NCBI GenBank assembly: GCA_964597315.1
Contig: CAZQXD010000070.1
Coordinates: 1 to 21,530 of the forward strand
Length of the DNA: 21,530 nt
DNA from: CAZQXD01 sp964597315
GTDB taxonomy: Bacteria > Pseudomonadota > Gammaproteobacteria > Competibacterales > Competibacteraceae
Direction of reading: 5' to 3'
The position numbers and the translations under genes were made by a program. Of this stretch, positions 1 to 8,083 are shown piece after piece. Within the stretch, counting starts at the first letter, position 1. The number at the start of each line of letters is the position of its first letter. Below the pieces are notes generated by a model. The model made no database searches. It was not told the origin of the DNA and was given only the letters and a program-made list of their open reading frames with translations.

Positions 1-1
1 A

Positions 2-259
2 TTGGTGAGCGGCTGCTGCATGTTGTTCCGGCGTCCCATACTGGACCGGGCCGGAGGATTTTCGTTGGCGTTTTTTCTGTATTTCGAGGACTTCGATCTA
101 AGTTTGCGGGTAGGGCGGTTGGCCCGAGCCGTCTACGTCCCGGCCATGCGCATCGTCCATTTTGGTGGCCACGCGGCCCGCAAGGGGCGACGCCATGTGC
201 GGCTGTTCGCGGCCGGGGCGGCCACCTTCTACGGTCGTCATGGTTGGCGCTGGCTATAA
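2..259 (+). CDS. Glycosyltransferase family 2, C-terminal part (5' end outside window)
   Basis: This is the last 85 or so residues of a GT-A fold glycosyltransferase, probably a rhamnosyltransferase-type enzyme that adds a sugar from a nucleotide donor to a lipid-linked O-antigen or other surface glycan at the inner face of the membrane. The visible part begins VSGCCMLFRR, followed by GGF and FFLYFEDFDLSLR, which matches the acceptor-side signature of GT2 enzymes (G-x-C-M-L-x-R-R ... F-F-x-Y-x-E-D-x-D-L-x-x-R); the E-D pair there is the likely catalytic base region. The frame is open to the left edge, so no start can be given. It is followed after 90 bases by the epimerase gene in the same direction and is probably in the same polysaccharide cluster. 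The sugar specificity cannot be read from this fragment. Confidence 0.85.
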   Translation: MVSGCCMLFRRPILDRAGGFSLAFFLYFEDFDLSLRVGRLARAVYVPAMRIVHFGGHAARKGRRHVRLFAAGAATFYGRHGWRWL

Positions 260-349
260 GCCGTTAGCTGTCTGGCAGCCGCCACCAGCGGATTCGATAT
301 TCTGGATTCAGGGTATGTCGTGGATAGCAATGTGAAGGTGTAGAGGACC

Positions 350-1366
350 GTGAACGGCATTGTCGATCCGGGGTGGTATCAAAGCCGCCGGGTGCTGGTA
401 ACCGGGGGTACGGGGTTTATTGGCCGTCGGGTGGTGGCCCGGCTGCTTGATCGGGGGGTACGGGTTGGGGTGCTGGCGCGGCCAGGATCAGACATCCCCG
501 ACGATTGGCTCATCAGGGGTGTCGATCTGCGGCAAGGCGACCTGGAAGACCCCCCTAGTCTGGTCGCCGCCTGTCAGGGCTGGGAAATCGTGTTGCATGC
601 CGCAGGCTTCGCCCATGCATGGGATACCGGCGACGGCGCCCGGCACTGGCGGGTCAACGCCCAGGGCACCCGTAACCTGGTAACCGCCGCCGTGGCCGCC
701 GGCGTGTCCCGGCTGGTGCATCTGAGCAGCATCAAGGCTATGGGGGCGGGTGGGGATCGCTGCCTGGACGAGAACTGGACGGCGCCCCCGGATAGCGCCT
801 ACGGTCGCGCCAAACTGGCTGCCGAGGCGGCGGTATCGCGGGCCGGCTCGCGACACGGATTGCATGCGGTCAACCTGCGCCCGGCCTTGGTCTATGGACC
901 GGGCGCTAAGGGCAACTTGGCGCGACTGGTGAGCGCGGTGCGCCGGGGCCGGTTCCCGCCGCTGCCCGAAGTGGGCAACCGCCGCTCCTTGGTGCATGTG
1001 GAGGACGTGACCCGGGCCATGTTGCTGGCGGCCTGTCATCCGGCGGCCGCCGGAGGGACCTATATCGTCACCGACGGCCAGCCTTATTCCACTCGGGAGC
1101 TGTATCTGCTGATTCGTCGCGCCCTGGGTCGACCGGAACCCACGTGGACAGTACCGGTATGGATGCTACGTCGACTGGCTCGCGCCGGGGACATGGCGGC
1201 CCGGGTCGGCTGGCGCCCCGGGTTTGACAGCGTTGCCTTGGAGAGTCTGCTGGGCTGGGCGTGCTATTGCTCGGATCGGGTCCGCCGGGAGTTGGGGTTC
1301 CAGCCCACTCGCACGCTTTACCAGGCCATGGCCGAGCTGGTTCGGTCTCCCGGGGAGGCCCGGTGA
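350..1366 (+). CDS. NAD-dependent sugar-nucleotide epimerase/reductase (WbpV-like, extended SDR)
   Basis: 338 aa, extended short-chain dehydrogenase. The NAD(P)-binding glycine motif VTGGTGFIG lies at residues 17-25, and the catalytic residues are visible as S126/S127 (HLSSIK) and Y151-x-x-x-K155 (YGRAK). The C-terminal half has the substrate-binding NLRPALVYGPG and VHVEDV segments usual for UDP-sugar 4-epimerases and 4-reductases. Its position directly before WbpL-like and WbpM-like genes parallels Pseudomonas wbpV, whose product acts on the 4-keto intermediate made by WbpM to give UDP-N-acetylfucosamine or UDP-N-acetylquinovosamine. That specific role is inferred from context; a plain 4-epimerase is also possible. 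The start is GTG at 350. The purine-rich AGAGGA ends only 2 bases before it, so GAAGG at 334-338 is the better spaced ribosome site. The stop overlaps the start of the next gene. Confidence 0.88.
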   Translation: MNGIVDPGWYQSRRVLVTGGTGFIGRRVVARLLDRGVRVGVLARPGSDIPDDWLIRGVDLRQGDLEDPPSLVAACQGWEIVLHAAGFAHAWDTGDGARHWRVNAQGTRNLVTAAVAAGVSRLVHLSSIKAMGAGGDRCLDENWTAPPDSAYGRAKLAAEAAVSRAGSRHGLHAVNLRPALVYGPGAKGNLARLVSAVRRGRFPPLPEVGNRRSLVHVEDVTRAMLLAACHPAAAGGTYIVTDGQPYSTRELYLLIRRALGRPEPTWTVPVWMLRRLARAGDMAARVGWRPGFDSVALESLLGWACYCSDRVRRELGFQPTRTLYQAMAELVRSPGEAR

Positions 1367-2376
1367 TCAACTTGGCGGCGGCGCTCGTGGCCCTGCTTAC
1401 GGCCCTGTGCCTGACCCGCTGGCTGTGCGCTGCCTCCCCAACCCTGGGCCTGGTGGATCTGCCCAATGAGCGTTCCCTGCACCATACCCCTACGCCCCGC
1501 GGCGGCGGTCTGGGCCTGTTGGGGGGAGTGGCGGTGGGTGGGCTGATGACTGGGGCGCTGGGTCTGGGGTCCGGTCCCTGGGTGTCTCTGGCCCTCGGAA
1601 CGGCGCTGCTGGCCGGGGTGGGCCTATGGGATGACCGGTTTGGTATGCATCCCTTGTGGCGGTTGTTGGTCCATGGGATCGCTGCCGCCGGGCTGGTGGC
1701 GGCGGGTCTGGCGCTCCAGGAACTATCCCTACCGGGTCTGGGCTGGCAGCCGGTGGCGCCAGTGACTGTTGTTTTGTCGATACTGTTTGTTGTCTGGATG
1801 ATTAATCTTTACAATTTCATGGACGGCATGGACGGCTTCGCCGGTGGCATGGCGGTGTTCGGTTTTATCACCCTAGGTTTGCTAGGGCTGAGAGCCGGTC
1901 ACCCGGGGATCGGCGGCGGCGGTTTGCTGGTGGCTGCTGCGGCGTTAGGGTTTCTACGTTATAACTTTCCACCGGCGCGGATTTTTCTGGGGGATGCCGG
2001 TTCCGCCTCGTTGGGATTCCTGGCTGCCGGATTCGGCCTGTGGGCGGAGCGGGATGGGGTTTGTCCGTTGTGGGTGACGGTATTGGCGTTCTCGCCCTTT
2101 GTGGTGGATGCCACCGTCACCCTGGGGCGGCGGCTATGGCGGGGAGAGGCAATCTGGCGCGCCCATCGTAGTCATTATTATCAGCGGCTGGTGCTGTGCG
2201 GATGGGGACATCGGCGCACGGTCCTAGCAGAATACGCCCTTATGCTGGCATGCGGCATTTCAGCCTGGCAGGCCGTGACCCTGTCCCCGGTGGGGCAGTG
2301 GGGCCTGATCGGGGCTTGGGTCGCGGCCTATGGGGTACTGATGAGTTGGGTGGATCGCCATTGTGGGCCGCCATGA
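1363..2376 (+). CDS. Polyprenyl-phosphate N-acetylhexosamine-1-phosphate transferase (WecA/WbpL/MraY family)
   Basis: 337 aa integral membrane enzyme that transfers a sugar-1-phosphate from a UDP-sugar to undecaprenyl phosphate, the first membrane step of O-antigen assembly. The family motifs are all present: N35-E-R-S then PTPRGGG near the N-terminus, the Mg-binding D90-D91 (WDD), N148-LYNFMDGMDG to about residue 158, FLGDAGS with D211, and the C-terminal HRSHYYQ at 268-274. Long hydrophobic stretches between them fit about ten membrane segments. The HRSHYYQ form and the neighbours favour a WbpL-type enzyme using UDP-FucNAc or UDP-QuiNAc over MraY, but substrate is inferred. The chosen GTG start at 1363 overlaps the stop codon of the upstream gene (GTGA), which indicates translational coupling. 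The frame stays open about 100 bases further upstream, but that part lies inside the epimerase gene and is not needed. Confidence 0.9.
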   Translation: MINLAAALVALLTALCLTRWLCAASPTLGLVDLPNERSLHHTPTPRGGGLGLLGGVAVGGLMTGALGLGSGPWVSLALGTALLAGVGLWDDRFGMHPLWRLLVHGIAAAGLVAAGLALQELSLPGLGWQPVAPVTVVLSILFVVWMINLYNFMDGMDGFAGGMAVFGFITLGLLGLRAGHPGIGGGGLLVAAAALGFLRYNFPPARIFLGDAGSASLGFLAAGFGLWAERDGVCPLWVTVLAFSPFVVDATVTLGRRLWRGEAIWRAHRSHYYQRLVLCGWGHRRTVLAEYALMLACGISAWQAVTLSPVGQWGLIGAWVAAYGVLMSWVDRHCGPP

Positions 2377-2389
2377 GAGACCTAACGGC

Positions 2390-4261
2390 ATGAAGAACCT
2401 GTTCTACAAGTTGCGCAATCGCACGGCAGCCTTCGTGCATGATCTACTGATGATCCCCGCCGCCTGGCTGGGGGCTTGGTGGCTGCTGTTCGATCTGGCT
2501 CCTATTCCCGACGCCTGGCTACAACGGGCCTTGGTCCTGCTGCCGGGGTTGATGGTCGTCTATGCGGCCAGTTTCTACCGCTTTGGCCTGTATCGGGGGG
2601 TCTGGCGGTTCGCCTCTATGCACGATTTTATGCGCATTTTCAAGGCGGTGCTGGCGGCCACCCTGGTGTGCTGGTTGCTGATCTCGTTCTTCACCCTGAC
2701 CGGCCTGCTCGGCGGCATCCCCCGCACCACTCTGGTGCTGCACGCCCTGCTGCTGCTGGTGCTATTGGGGGCGCCCCGGTTCTGCTACCGCTGGTTCAAG
2801 GAGCACGCCCTGGCGTACCATCCGGGAACCCGGGTGTTGATCGTGGGCGCCGGTCAGGCGGGGGAGATGCTAGTGCGGGATCTGCTGCGAGACCCTCGGC
2901 AGACCTATCAGCCCATCCTGTTCGTGGACGATAATCCCTATAAACAAGGCACCGAGGTCCAGGGTGTACGGGTCATCGCCCCTTGCGCCGCCATCCCTGA
3001 GGTGGTCAATCGGTTTCAGATCGATCTGATCTTCATCGCCATCCCTTCGGCCACCACCGAGACCGTGCGCCGGATCGTGGCCATTTGCGAGGTTAGCGGT
3101 AAACCCTTCCGCACCCTGCCTCGCTGGCAAGATTTGGCCGGTCAGGCCATCGCCAAGGAACTGCGGGATGTGTCCATCGAGGATCTGCTGGGCCGGGAGC
3201 CGGTATCCTTGGACTGGCGGCCGATCCGCGACAAACTCACCGGCAAGACGGTACTCATCAGTGGTGGGGGAGGATCTATCGGGTCGGAGTTGTGTCGGCA
3301 GGTGGCCAGCCTCAAGCCAGCGTGCCTGATTATCCTAGAGCGTAGCGAGTACAACCTCTACCAGATCGACATGGAACTGCGGGCCGCGTTTCCGGGCCTG
3401 GCGTTGCGCGCTCATCTGGCCGATATCTGCGACGAAGCGGCCGTCAACCAACTGCTGGGCCGCTACCGGCCCGATGTGGTATTTCACGCCGCCGCCTATA
3501 AACATGTGCCCTTGCTGGAATCCCAGGCCAGGGAAGCCCTGCGCAACAATCTGTTTGGCACCCAGTACCTGGCCCGGGCCGCCGACCGCCATGGTTGCCG
3601 AACCTTTGTGCTGATCTCTACCGATAAAGCCGTCAACCCCACCAATGTGATGGGGGGCAGCAAGCGGCTGGCGGAGATCTACTGCCAGAACCTGGATCGC
3701 CGCTCCCGCACCCGTTTCGTCACCGTGCGCTTCGGCAATGTGCTGGACTCCGCTGGCAGCGTAGTGCCGCTGTTCCGTCGGCAAATCGCCGCCGGCGAGC
3801 CGGTAACCGTCACCCATCCAGAGGTGTGCCGCTATTTCATGACCATTCCCGAGGCCAGCCAGTTGATCATGCAGGCTGGCGCCGTGGGGGAGGGGGGTGA
3901 AATCTACGTGTTGGATATGGGTGAACCCATCAATATCCGCTATCTGGCCGAGCAGATGATTCTGCTCAGCGGCAAGGTGCCGGGCGAAGATGTGGTTATC
4001 CGCTACACTGGCCTGCGGCCTGGCGAGAAGCTCCATGAGGAACTGTTTCACGCCGAGGAGAACTTGATTTCCACACCCTACTCCAAGCTGTTGCTAGCCC
4101 AGCATCCTAACGTGGACGGGGCGCGTTTCGTGGAGTCTTTGGACATCTTGCGCAAAGCTTGCGAGCGTTACGATGAACGGCTGATCGAGACCATGACCGC
4201 CAGGCTGTTGGCGGAGTGCCGGAATACCGTTGAGCCGACCCTGAGCGCGGCTCATGGCTAG
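2390..4261 (+). CDS. Membrane-bound UDP-N-acetylglucosamine 4,6-dehydratase (WbpM/CapD/FlaA1 family)
   Basis: 623 aa. Four hydrophobic segments fill roughly the first 130 residues. A first Rossmann-like domain follows (VLIVGAGQAGEM from about residue 149), then the catalytic SDR domain with ISGGGGSIGS at about 291-299. As in WbpM, the usual catalytic tyrosine is replaced by methionine: NVMGGSKR gives M421-x-x-x-K425. The family dehydrates UDP-GlcNAc to the 4-keto-6-deoxy sugar. With the two upstream genes it could supply a UDP-4-keto sugar, reduce it, and attach it to the lipid carrier. The ATG at 2390 was chosen over an in-frame GTG at 2363 because the latter lies inside the preceding gene and GAGAGA at 2375-2380 is well spaced from 2390. 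It is the last gene of the cluster and is convergent with the next gene. Confidence 0.92.
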   Translation: MKNLFYKLRNRTAAFVHDLLMIPAAWLGAWWLLFDLAPIPDAWLQRALVLLPGLMVVYAASFYRFGLYRGVWRFASMHDFMRIFKAVLAATLVCWLLISFFTLTGLLGGIPRTTLVLHALLLLVLLGAPRFCYRWFKEHALAYHPGTRVLIVGAGQAGEMLVRDLLRDPRQTYQPILFVDDNPYKQGTEVQGVRVIAPCAAIPEVVNRFQIDLIFIAIPSATTETVRRIVAICEVSGKPFRTLPRWQDLAGQAIAKELRDVSIEDLLGREPVSLDWRPIRDKLTGKTVLISGGGGSIGSELCRQVASLKPACLIILERSEYNLYQIDMELRAAFPGLALRAHLADICDEAAVNQLLGRYRPDVVFHAAAYKHVPLLESQAREALRNNLFGTQYLARAADRHGCRTFVLISTDKAVNPTNVMGGSKRLAEIYCQNLDRRSRTRFVTVRFGNVLDSAGSVVPLFRRQIAAGEPVTVTHPEVCRYFMTIPEASQLIMQAGAVGEGGEIYVLDMGEPINIRYLAEQMILLSGKVPGEDVVIRYTGLRPGEKLHEELFHAEENLISTPYSKLLLAQHPNVDGARFVESLDILRKACERYDERLIETMTARLLAECRNTVEPTLSAAHG

Positions 4262-4308
4262 CGGGGGCGCTGTGACCGTGAGGCGCTTTCGGGGCCGCAG
4301 TTCTTAAC

Positions 4309-4335
4309 GCCGTGGCGGGACACCGCTGCCACGGC
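4309..4335. terminator. Perfect 8-bp inverted repeat between convergent genes (possible terminator)
   Basis: GCCGTGGC at 4309-4316 and GCCACGGC at 4328-4335 form a perfect 8-bp stem with an 11-base loop, between the stop of the wbpM-like gene and the stop of the convergent corB-like gene. Neither side has a good T tract (TTCGG on the plus side, GTTAAGAA on the minus side). It is a plausible shared transcription-end hairpin but a weak intrinsic terminator by sequence. Confidence 0.45.
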
Positions 4336-4345
4336 TTCGGAACAT

Positions 4346-5641
4346 TCAATCCTCGGTCGCCTTGGCGACCGGCCGTCGCCCCGTTAGGGCGGGGCGGATG
4401 CGCACCGTCTTGACCCGGTTGTCGGCGATTCGCACGATCTCTACCGGATGGTCGGCCAACAGCAGGCTAGTGCCCGGTTCGGGGATGGTTTCCAGGTATT
4501 CCATAATCAGCCCATTAAGGGTCTTGGGACCGTCGATGGGCAACTGCCAGTTCAAGGAACGGTTGAGGCTGCGGACCGTGGCCCCTCCATCCACCAGATA
4601 GCTGCCATCGGCTTGGGGGGTGATATGGCGGTTCACCGCCAAAGGGTCGGTGGTGAACTCGCCGACAATCTCCTCAAGAATATCCTCTAGGGTCACCAGA
4701 CCCAGCAGATCCCCGTACTCGTCCACCACCAGGCCGCTGCGTCGGCGTTCCTTCTGGAAGTTCAGCAACTGGGTATTGAGAGGGGTGCCCTCGGGGATGA
4801 AATAGGGTTCGCGGATAAGCGCTTCCAGATCCTGGCGCTGGAAATCCTGCTTGCGCGTCATCAGGTTCAGCATTTTGCGCAAATGCAGAAAACCCACCAC
4901 CTGATCGATGCTGCCCCGGTAGACCAGCAGCCGGGTGTACTGACTGCGGGTAAGCTGTTCCAGGATCTTGTCCCAATCGTCTTCCAGGTCGATACCCTCC
5001 AGTTCGTTGCGGGGCACCATGATGTCCTCCACGCTCACCGCCTCTAGATCCAGGATGCTGAGCAGCATGTTCAGATGGCGCTTGGGGATCATCACTCCGG
5101 CTTCCATCACCACCGTGCGCAGTTCCTCGGGGCTGAGTGCCTGTTGGGAGGGGTCCACGTCGGTTACCCCCAGGGGCTTGAGCAACTGATTGGCTATCCC
5201 GTTGACGGCCCACACCAGAGGATAAAAGGCGACCAGCAGTGGTCCCAACACCGCAGAGGCCGGAAAGGCGATACGCTCTGGATGCAGGGCCGCTAGGGTC
5301 TTGGGGGCCACTTCAGCGAAGATCAGCACCACTAGGGTCAGCACCACAGCCGCCACTGGGATACCGAGTTCCCCCAGCAGGCGGATGGCAATCACCGTGG
5401 CCAGGGAAGAGGCCAGGATGTTGACGAAGTTATTGCCCAGCAGGATCAGCCCGATCAGCCGGTCTGGCCGGGCCAGCAGTCGGCTGGCCCGCAGGGCGCC
5501 TTTATGGCCGGTCTTGGCCAGATGGCGCATCCGGTAGCGGTTGAGGGTCATCAACCCGGTTTCAGAGCTAGAAAAAAACCCCGAACAGACGATCAGGGCG
5601 GCCAGCGCGATGAACAGGGCGCTTAAGGGGATATCGTTCAA
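4346..5641 (-). CDS. CorB/CorC-type CNNM-CBS membrane protein (YfjD-like, possible Mg/Co efflux)
   Basis: 431 aa in the HlyC/CorC transporter-like family. The N-terminal DUF21/CNNM domain (about 1-185) has hydrophobic segments starting with PLSALFIALAALIVCSGFFS and contains the FFSSSETGLM motif. Next come a CBS pair (about 205-340: VEDIMVPRNELEGID, then LVVDEYGDLLGLVTLEDILE) and a C-terminal CorC/HlyC domain (about 345-420). Family members are linked to magnesium or cobalt export or resistance. The start is TTG at 5641 (minus strand): the reading frame aligned with the family begins there, an upstream ATG in another phase is stopped at once, and GAGG lies 9 bases before it. It is followed upstream on the same strand by the ypjD gene, with only 32 bases between, so the pair is probably an operon, as in E. 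coli. Confidence 0.9.
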   Translation of the reverse strand: MNDIPLSALFIALAALIVCSGFFSSSETGLMTLNRYRMRHLAKTGHKGALRASRLLARPDRLIGLILLGNNFVNILASSLATVIAIRLLGELGIPVAAVVLTLVVLIFAEVAPKTLAALHPERIAFPASAVLGPLLVAFYPLVWAVNGIANQLLKPLGVTDVDPSQQALSPEELRTVVMEAGVMIPKRHLNMLLSILDLEAVSVEDIMVPRNELEGIDLEDDWDKILEQLTRSQYTRLLVYRGSIDQVVGFLHLRKMLNLMTRKQDFQRQDLEALIREPYFIPEGTPLNTQLLNFQKERRRSGLVVDEYGDLLGLVTLEDILEEIVGEFTTDPLAVNRHITPQADGSYLVDGGATVRSLNRSLNWQLPIDGPKTLNGLIMEYLETIPEPGTSLLLADHPVEIVRIADNRVKTVRIRPALTGRRPVAKATED

Positions 5642-5673
5642 GGACCCGTGCCTCGTTATGTCATGGCTGGGGA

Positions 5674-6495
5674 TTAGCGGCGCAGCACCAGTTCCAAGAC
5701 CAGTTTACTGCCGAAATAGGCCAGCGCCAGTACCGTGAACCCAAACAGGGTCCAGCGGATGGTCTTGCGGCCACGCCAGCCAAAGCGAAATCGGCCCCAA
5801 AGCAGGGTGCCGAACACCCCCCAGGCCGCCAGGGACAGCACGGTCTTATGGACCAGGTGCTGGGCAAAAATGTCTTCAAGGAATAAAAACCCGCTCAGCA
5901 AGGCCAGGCTCAGCGTCACGAAACCCGCCCCGATCATCTGAAACAGCAGCGTCTCCATGGTCACCAGGGGCGGCATCCCTCGGGGTAGACCGCTCAGTTG
6001 CCGACTACGCAGACGGTGATCCTGAATGGCTAGCAAGATGGCCTGCACCGCCGCCAGGGTCAGCAGCGAATAAGCCAGAATGGATATCAGGATATGCAAC
6101 TCCAGGGGCCACTGGCTGGCATCCTCGATGATCCTCCGGGAGGGAAACATCAGAGCCAACATAAGCGTGAGTGCGGAGAAGGGCAGCAGCACCACCCCCA
6201 GGTTCTCTACCGGGCGCAGGCTGGCAACGGCCAGCAGCAGTACAGCTATCAACCAGCCGGTGAAGGAGAGGGCATTGAAAAATCCAAGGTTCAAGCCCTG
6301 GGGCAAATGAACGGTCTGCAACAGCACGATGCCGTGCAGAAAGGCGGCGCCCAGTCCTAGGGCCAACAGGCCGGACTTGCCCACCGGCGCGTTCGGAGGG
6401 CTACCGTGGGACATTCGCCTGCCTAAAAGGCCGCCGGTGAACAGGTAGACAAGGGCGGCCAGTGCGCTGAGAAGTGTGCTGAGCATGGCTACCAT
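5674..6495 (-). CDS. ypjD: YpjD-type inner membrane protein (CcsA/HemX-like cytochrome c assembly family)
   Basis: 273 aa with about eight hydrophobic segments. It ends with a stretch typical of YpjD/HemX-like proteins: FAQHLVHKTVLSLAAW, GRFRFGWRGRKTIRWTLFGF, and a final hydrophobic helix with a basic tail. The family shares the CcsA fold, but the tryptophan-rich haem-handling motif of true CcsA is not evident, so a haem role is not shown. The start at 6495 (ATG GTA GCC ATG) is preceded by AGGA with a 9-base gap. An ATG at 6525 and one at 6486 are also in frame. The gene is divergent from ffh, a neighbourhood kept in E. coli, where YpjD and YfjD have been connected with magnesium resistance as I recall; that function is not visible in the sequence. 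Confidence 0.85.
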   Translation of the reverse strand: MVAMLSTLLSALAALVYLFTGGLLGRRMSHGSPPNAPVGKSGLLALGLGAAFLHGIVLLQTVHLPQGLNLGFFNALSFTGWLIAVLLLAVASLRPVENLGVVLLPFSALTLMLALMFPSRRIIEDASQWPLELHILISILAYSLLTLAAVQAILLAIQDHRLRSRQLSGLPRGMPPLVTMETLLFQMIGAGFVTLSLALLSGFLFLEDIFAQHLVHKTVLSLAAWGVFGTLLWGRFRFGWRGRKTIRWTLFGFTVLALAYFGSKLVLELVLRR

Positions 6496-6540
6496 GGGTT
6501 CTGATCCTGGTGGCGATGATGGCATATCCAGGCCAGAGCT

Positions 6541-6647
6541 TGAAGCCCGCCGACCCGCTGGACGGAGTTTTACCGTTATACTGAGAACTTTCGCCGGGAT
6601 CGATCCAGCCTGGCCCCTGTTTTACCCTTTCCAACGGTATCCGCACC
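6541..6647. promoter_or_regulatory. Divergent promoter region between ypjD and ffh
   Basis: The 152-base gap between the ypjD and ffh starts must hold promoters for both strands. The best -10 candidate for ffh is TATACT at 6577-6582 (5 of 6 to consensus), in an AT-richer patch, but no convincing -35 hexamer lies at the right distance. On the other strand the same patch reads TATAAC. Only the general location is supported. Confidence 0.35.
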
Positions 6648-8018
6648 ATGTTCGAAAATCTGAGTGAACGCCTCTTAGGGACCATCAAAAATCTGCGTGG
6701 CCAGGGCCGCCTCACCGAGGACAACATCAAAGACGCCCTGCGCGAAGTGCGCATGGCGCTGTTGGAAGCCGATGTGGCGCTGCCGGTAGTCCGGGAGTTT
6801 ATCGACCGGATCAAGGCGCGGGCCGTGGGCCAGGAGGTGATGCAAAGCCTCACTCCGGGGCAAGTGCTGGTTAAGATCGTCCATGATGAACTGGTCAAGC
6901 TCATGGGCGAGGCCAATGAAGAACTGGACCTGCGCGCCCAGCCTCCAGCGGTGGTGTTGATGGCCGGTTTGCAGGGTTCTGGCAAGACCACCAGCACTGC
7001 CAAGCTGGCCCGTTGGCTCAAGGACTCCCGCCACAAAAAAGTCATGGTGGTGAGCTGTGACGTCTACCGGCCCGCCGCCATCGCCCAGCTTCAGACCCTG
7101 GCCGGAGAAGTAGGGGTGGAGTTCTTCCCCAGTCAGACCGACCAGGGTCCGGTGGACATCGCCCGTCTGGCATTGGCTGCCGCCAAGCGTCAGTTCATGG
7201 ATGTGCTGCTGGTGGATACCGCCGGTCGGTTGCATGTCGACCAGACCATGATGGACGAGGTTAAAGCCTTGCACGCCGCCATTGACCCGGTGGAAACCCT
7301 GTTTGTGGTGGACAGCATGACCGGCCAGGATGCCGCCAACACCGCCAAGGCGTTTCATGAGGCCCTGCCCCTGAGCGGTGTGGTGCTTACCAAGGCCGAC
7401 GGTGATGCCCGGGGCGGGGCAGCCCTCTCCATCCGCCAGCTTACCGGCAAGCCCATCAAGTTTCTGGGCGTGGGGGAGAAAACCACCGCCCTAGAGCCTT
7501 TCCATCCCGACCGGCTAGCCTCCCGAATCCTGGGCATGGGCGATGTGCTGAGTCTAGTGGAGGATGTCCAGGCCAAGGTGGACAAGGACAAGGCCCTGCA
7601 ACTGGCCGAGAAAGTCAAGAAAGGCAAGGGTTTCGATCTGGGAGACTTCCGGGATCAGATGCAGCAGATGATGAGCATGGGCGGCCTGTCCAGTCTGATG
7701 GAAAAACTCCCCGGCGTCTCCGGCCTGCCCCAGGCCGTCAAGCAGCAGGCCTCCGACAAGGAGGTCAAACGACTGGTGGCCATCATCAATTCCATGACCC
7801 CCCAGGAGCGGCGCTTTCCCGACATAATCAAAGGCTCCCGCAAGCGGCGCATCGCCGCCGGTTCCGGCACTCAGGTTCAGGATGTCAACCGGTTGCTCAA
7901 GCAGTTCTCTCAAATGCATAAAATGATGAAGAAAATGAAGGGCGGCGGCATGGCCAAACTGATGCGCGGCCTCAAGGGGCGATTGCCCATGGGCGGGGGA
8001 ATGCCTCCCTTCGGGTGA
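6648..8018 (+). CDS. ffh: Signal recognition particle GTPase Ffh (SRP54)
   Basis: 456 aa, usual length for the family. Ffh binds 4.5S RNA and nascent signal sequences and docks with FtsY to deliver membrane proteins to SecYEG. The N domain covers about 1-90. The G domain has the P-loop GLQGSGKTT (G107-T115), DVYRPAAIAQL, the D190-T-A-G motif, and TKAD at 248-251. The methionine-rich M domain follows, with the RNA-binding helix region GSRKRRIAAGSGTQVQDVN and the C-terminal HKMMKKMKGGG tail. All motifs are intact. The start at 6648 matches the family N-terminus (MFENLSERL). The ribosome site is weak. The gene is divergent from ypjD and followed by the rpsP operon, which has its own promoter in the 116-base gap. 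Confidence 0.98.
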   Translation: MFENLSERLLGTIKNLRGQGRLTEDNIKDALREVRMALLEADVALPVVREFIDRIKARAVGQEVMQSLTPGQVLVKIVHDELVKLMGEANEELDLRAQPPAVVLMAGLQGSGKTTSTAKLARWLKDSRHKKVMVVSCDVYRPAAIAQLQTLAGEVGVEFFPSQTDQGPVDIARLALAAAKRQFMDVLLVDTAGRLHVDQTMMDEVKALHAAIDPVETLFVVDSMTGQDAANTAKAFHEALPLSGVVLTKADGDARGGAALSIRQLTGKPIKFLGVGEKTTALEPFHPDRLASRILGMGDVLSLVEDVQAKVDKDKALQLAEKVKKGKGFDLGDFRDQMQQMMSMGGLSSLMEKLPGVSGLPQAVKQQASDKEVKRLVAIINSMTPQERRFPDIIKGSRKRRIAAGSGTQVQDVNRLLKQFSQMHKMMKKMKGGGMAKLMRGLKGRLPMGGGMPPFG

Positions 8019-8037
8019 GAAAAAACCCGGCTGGGAC

Positions 8038-8065
8038 TTCACATTTCGCGATTTTCGAGTAGAAT
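8038..8065 (+). promoter_or_regulatory. Sigma70-type promoter of the rpsP operon
   Basis: TTCACA at 8038-8043 (5 of 6 to TTGACA) and TAGAAT at 8060-8065 (5 of 6 to TATAAT) are separated by 16 bases. Transcription should begin near 8072, giving a leader of about 60 bases before the rpsP start at 8135. The position, just after ffh, fits independent expression of the ribosomal protein operon. This is sequence matching only. Confidence 0.7.
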
Positions 8066-8083
8066 CCTCGGTTTGTTTTCGGT

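Noticed and set aside
488..1039. 183-codon open frame on the minus strand inside the epimerase gene
   Set aside because: Antisense shadow typical of GC-rich coding DNA; the plus strand has intact SDR motifs and the minus translation has no recognisable family features.
3335..4051. 238-codon minus-strand open frame inside the wbpM-like gene
   Set aside because: It mirrors a gene with all dehydratase motifs; composition (His/Gly/Gln-rich) is that of a reverse-frame artefact.
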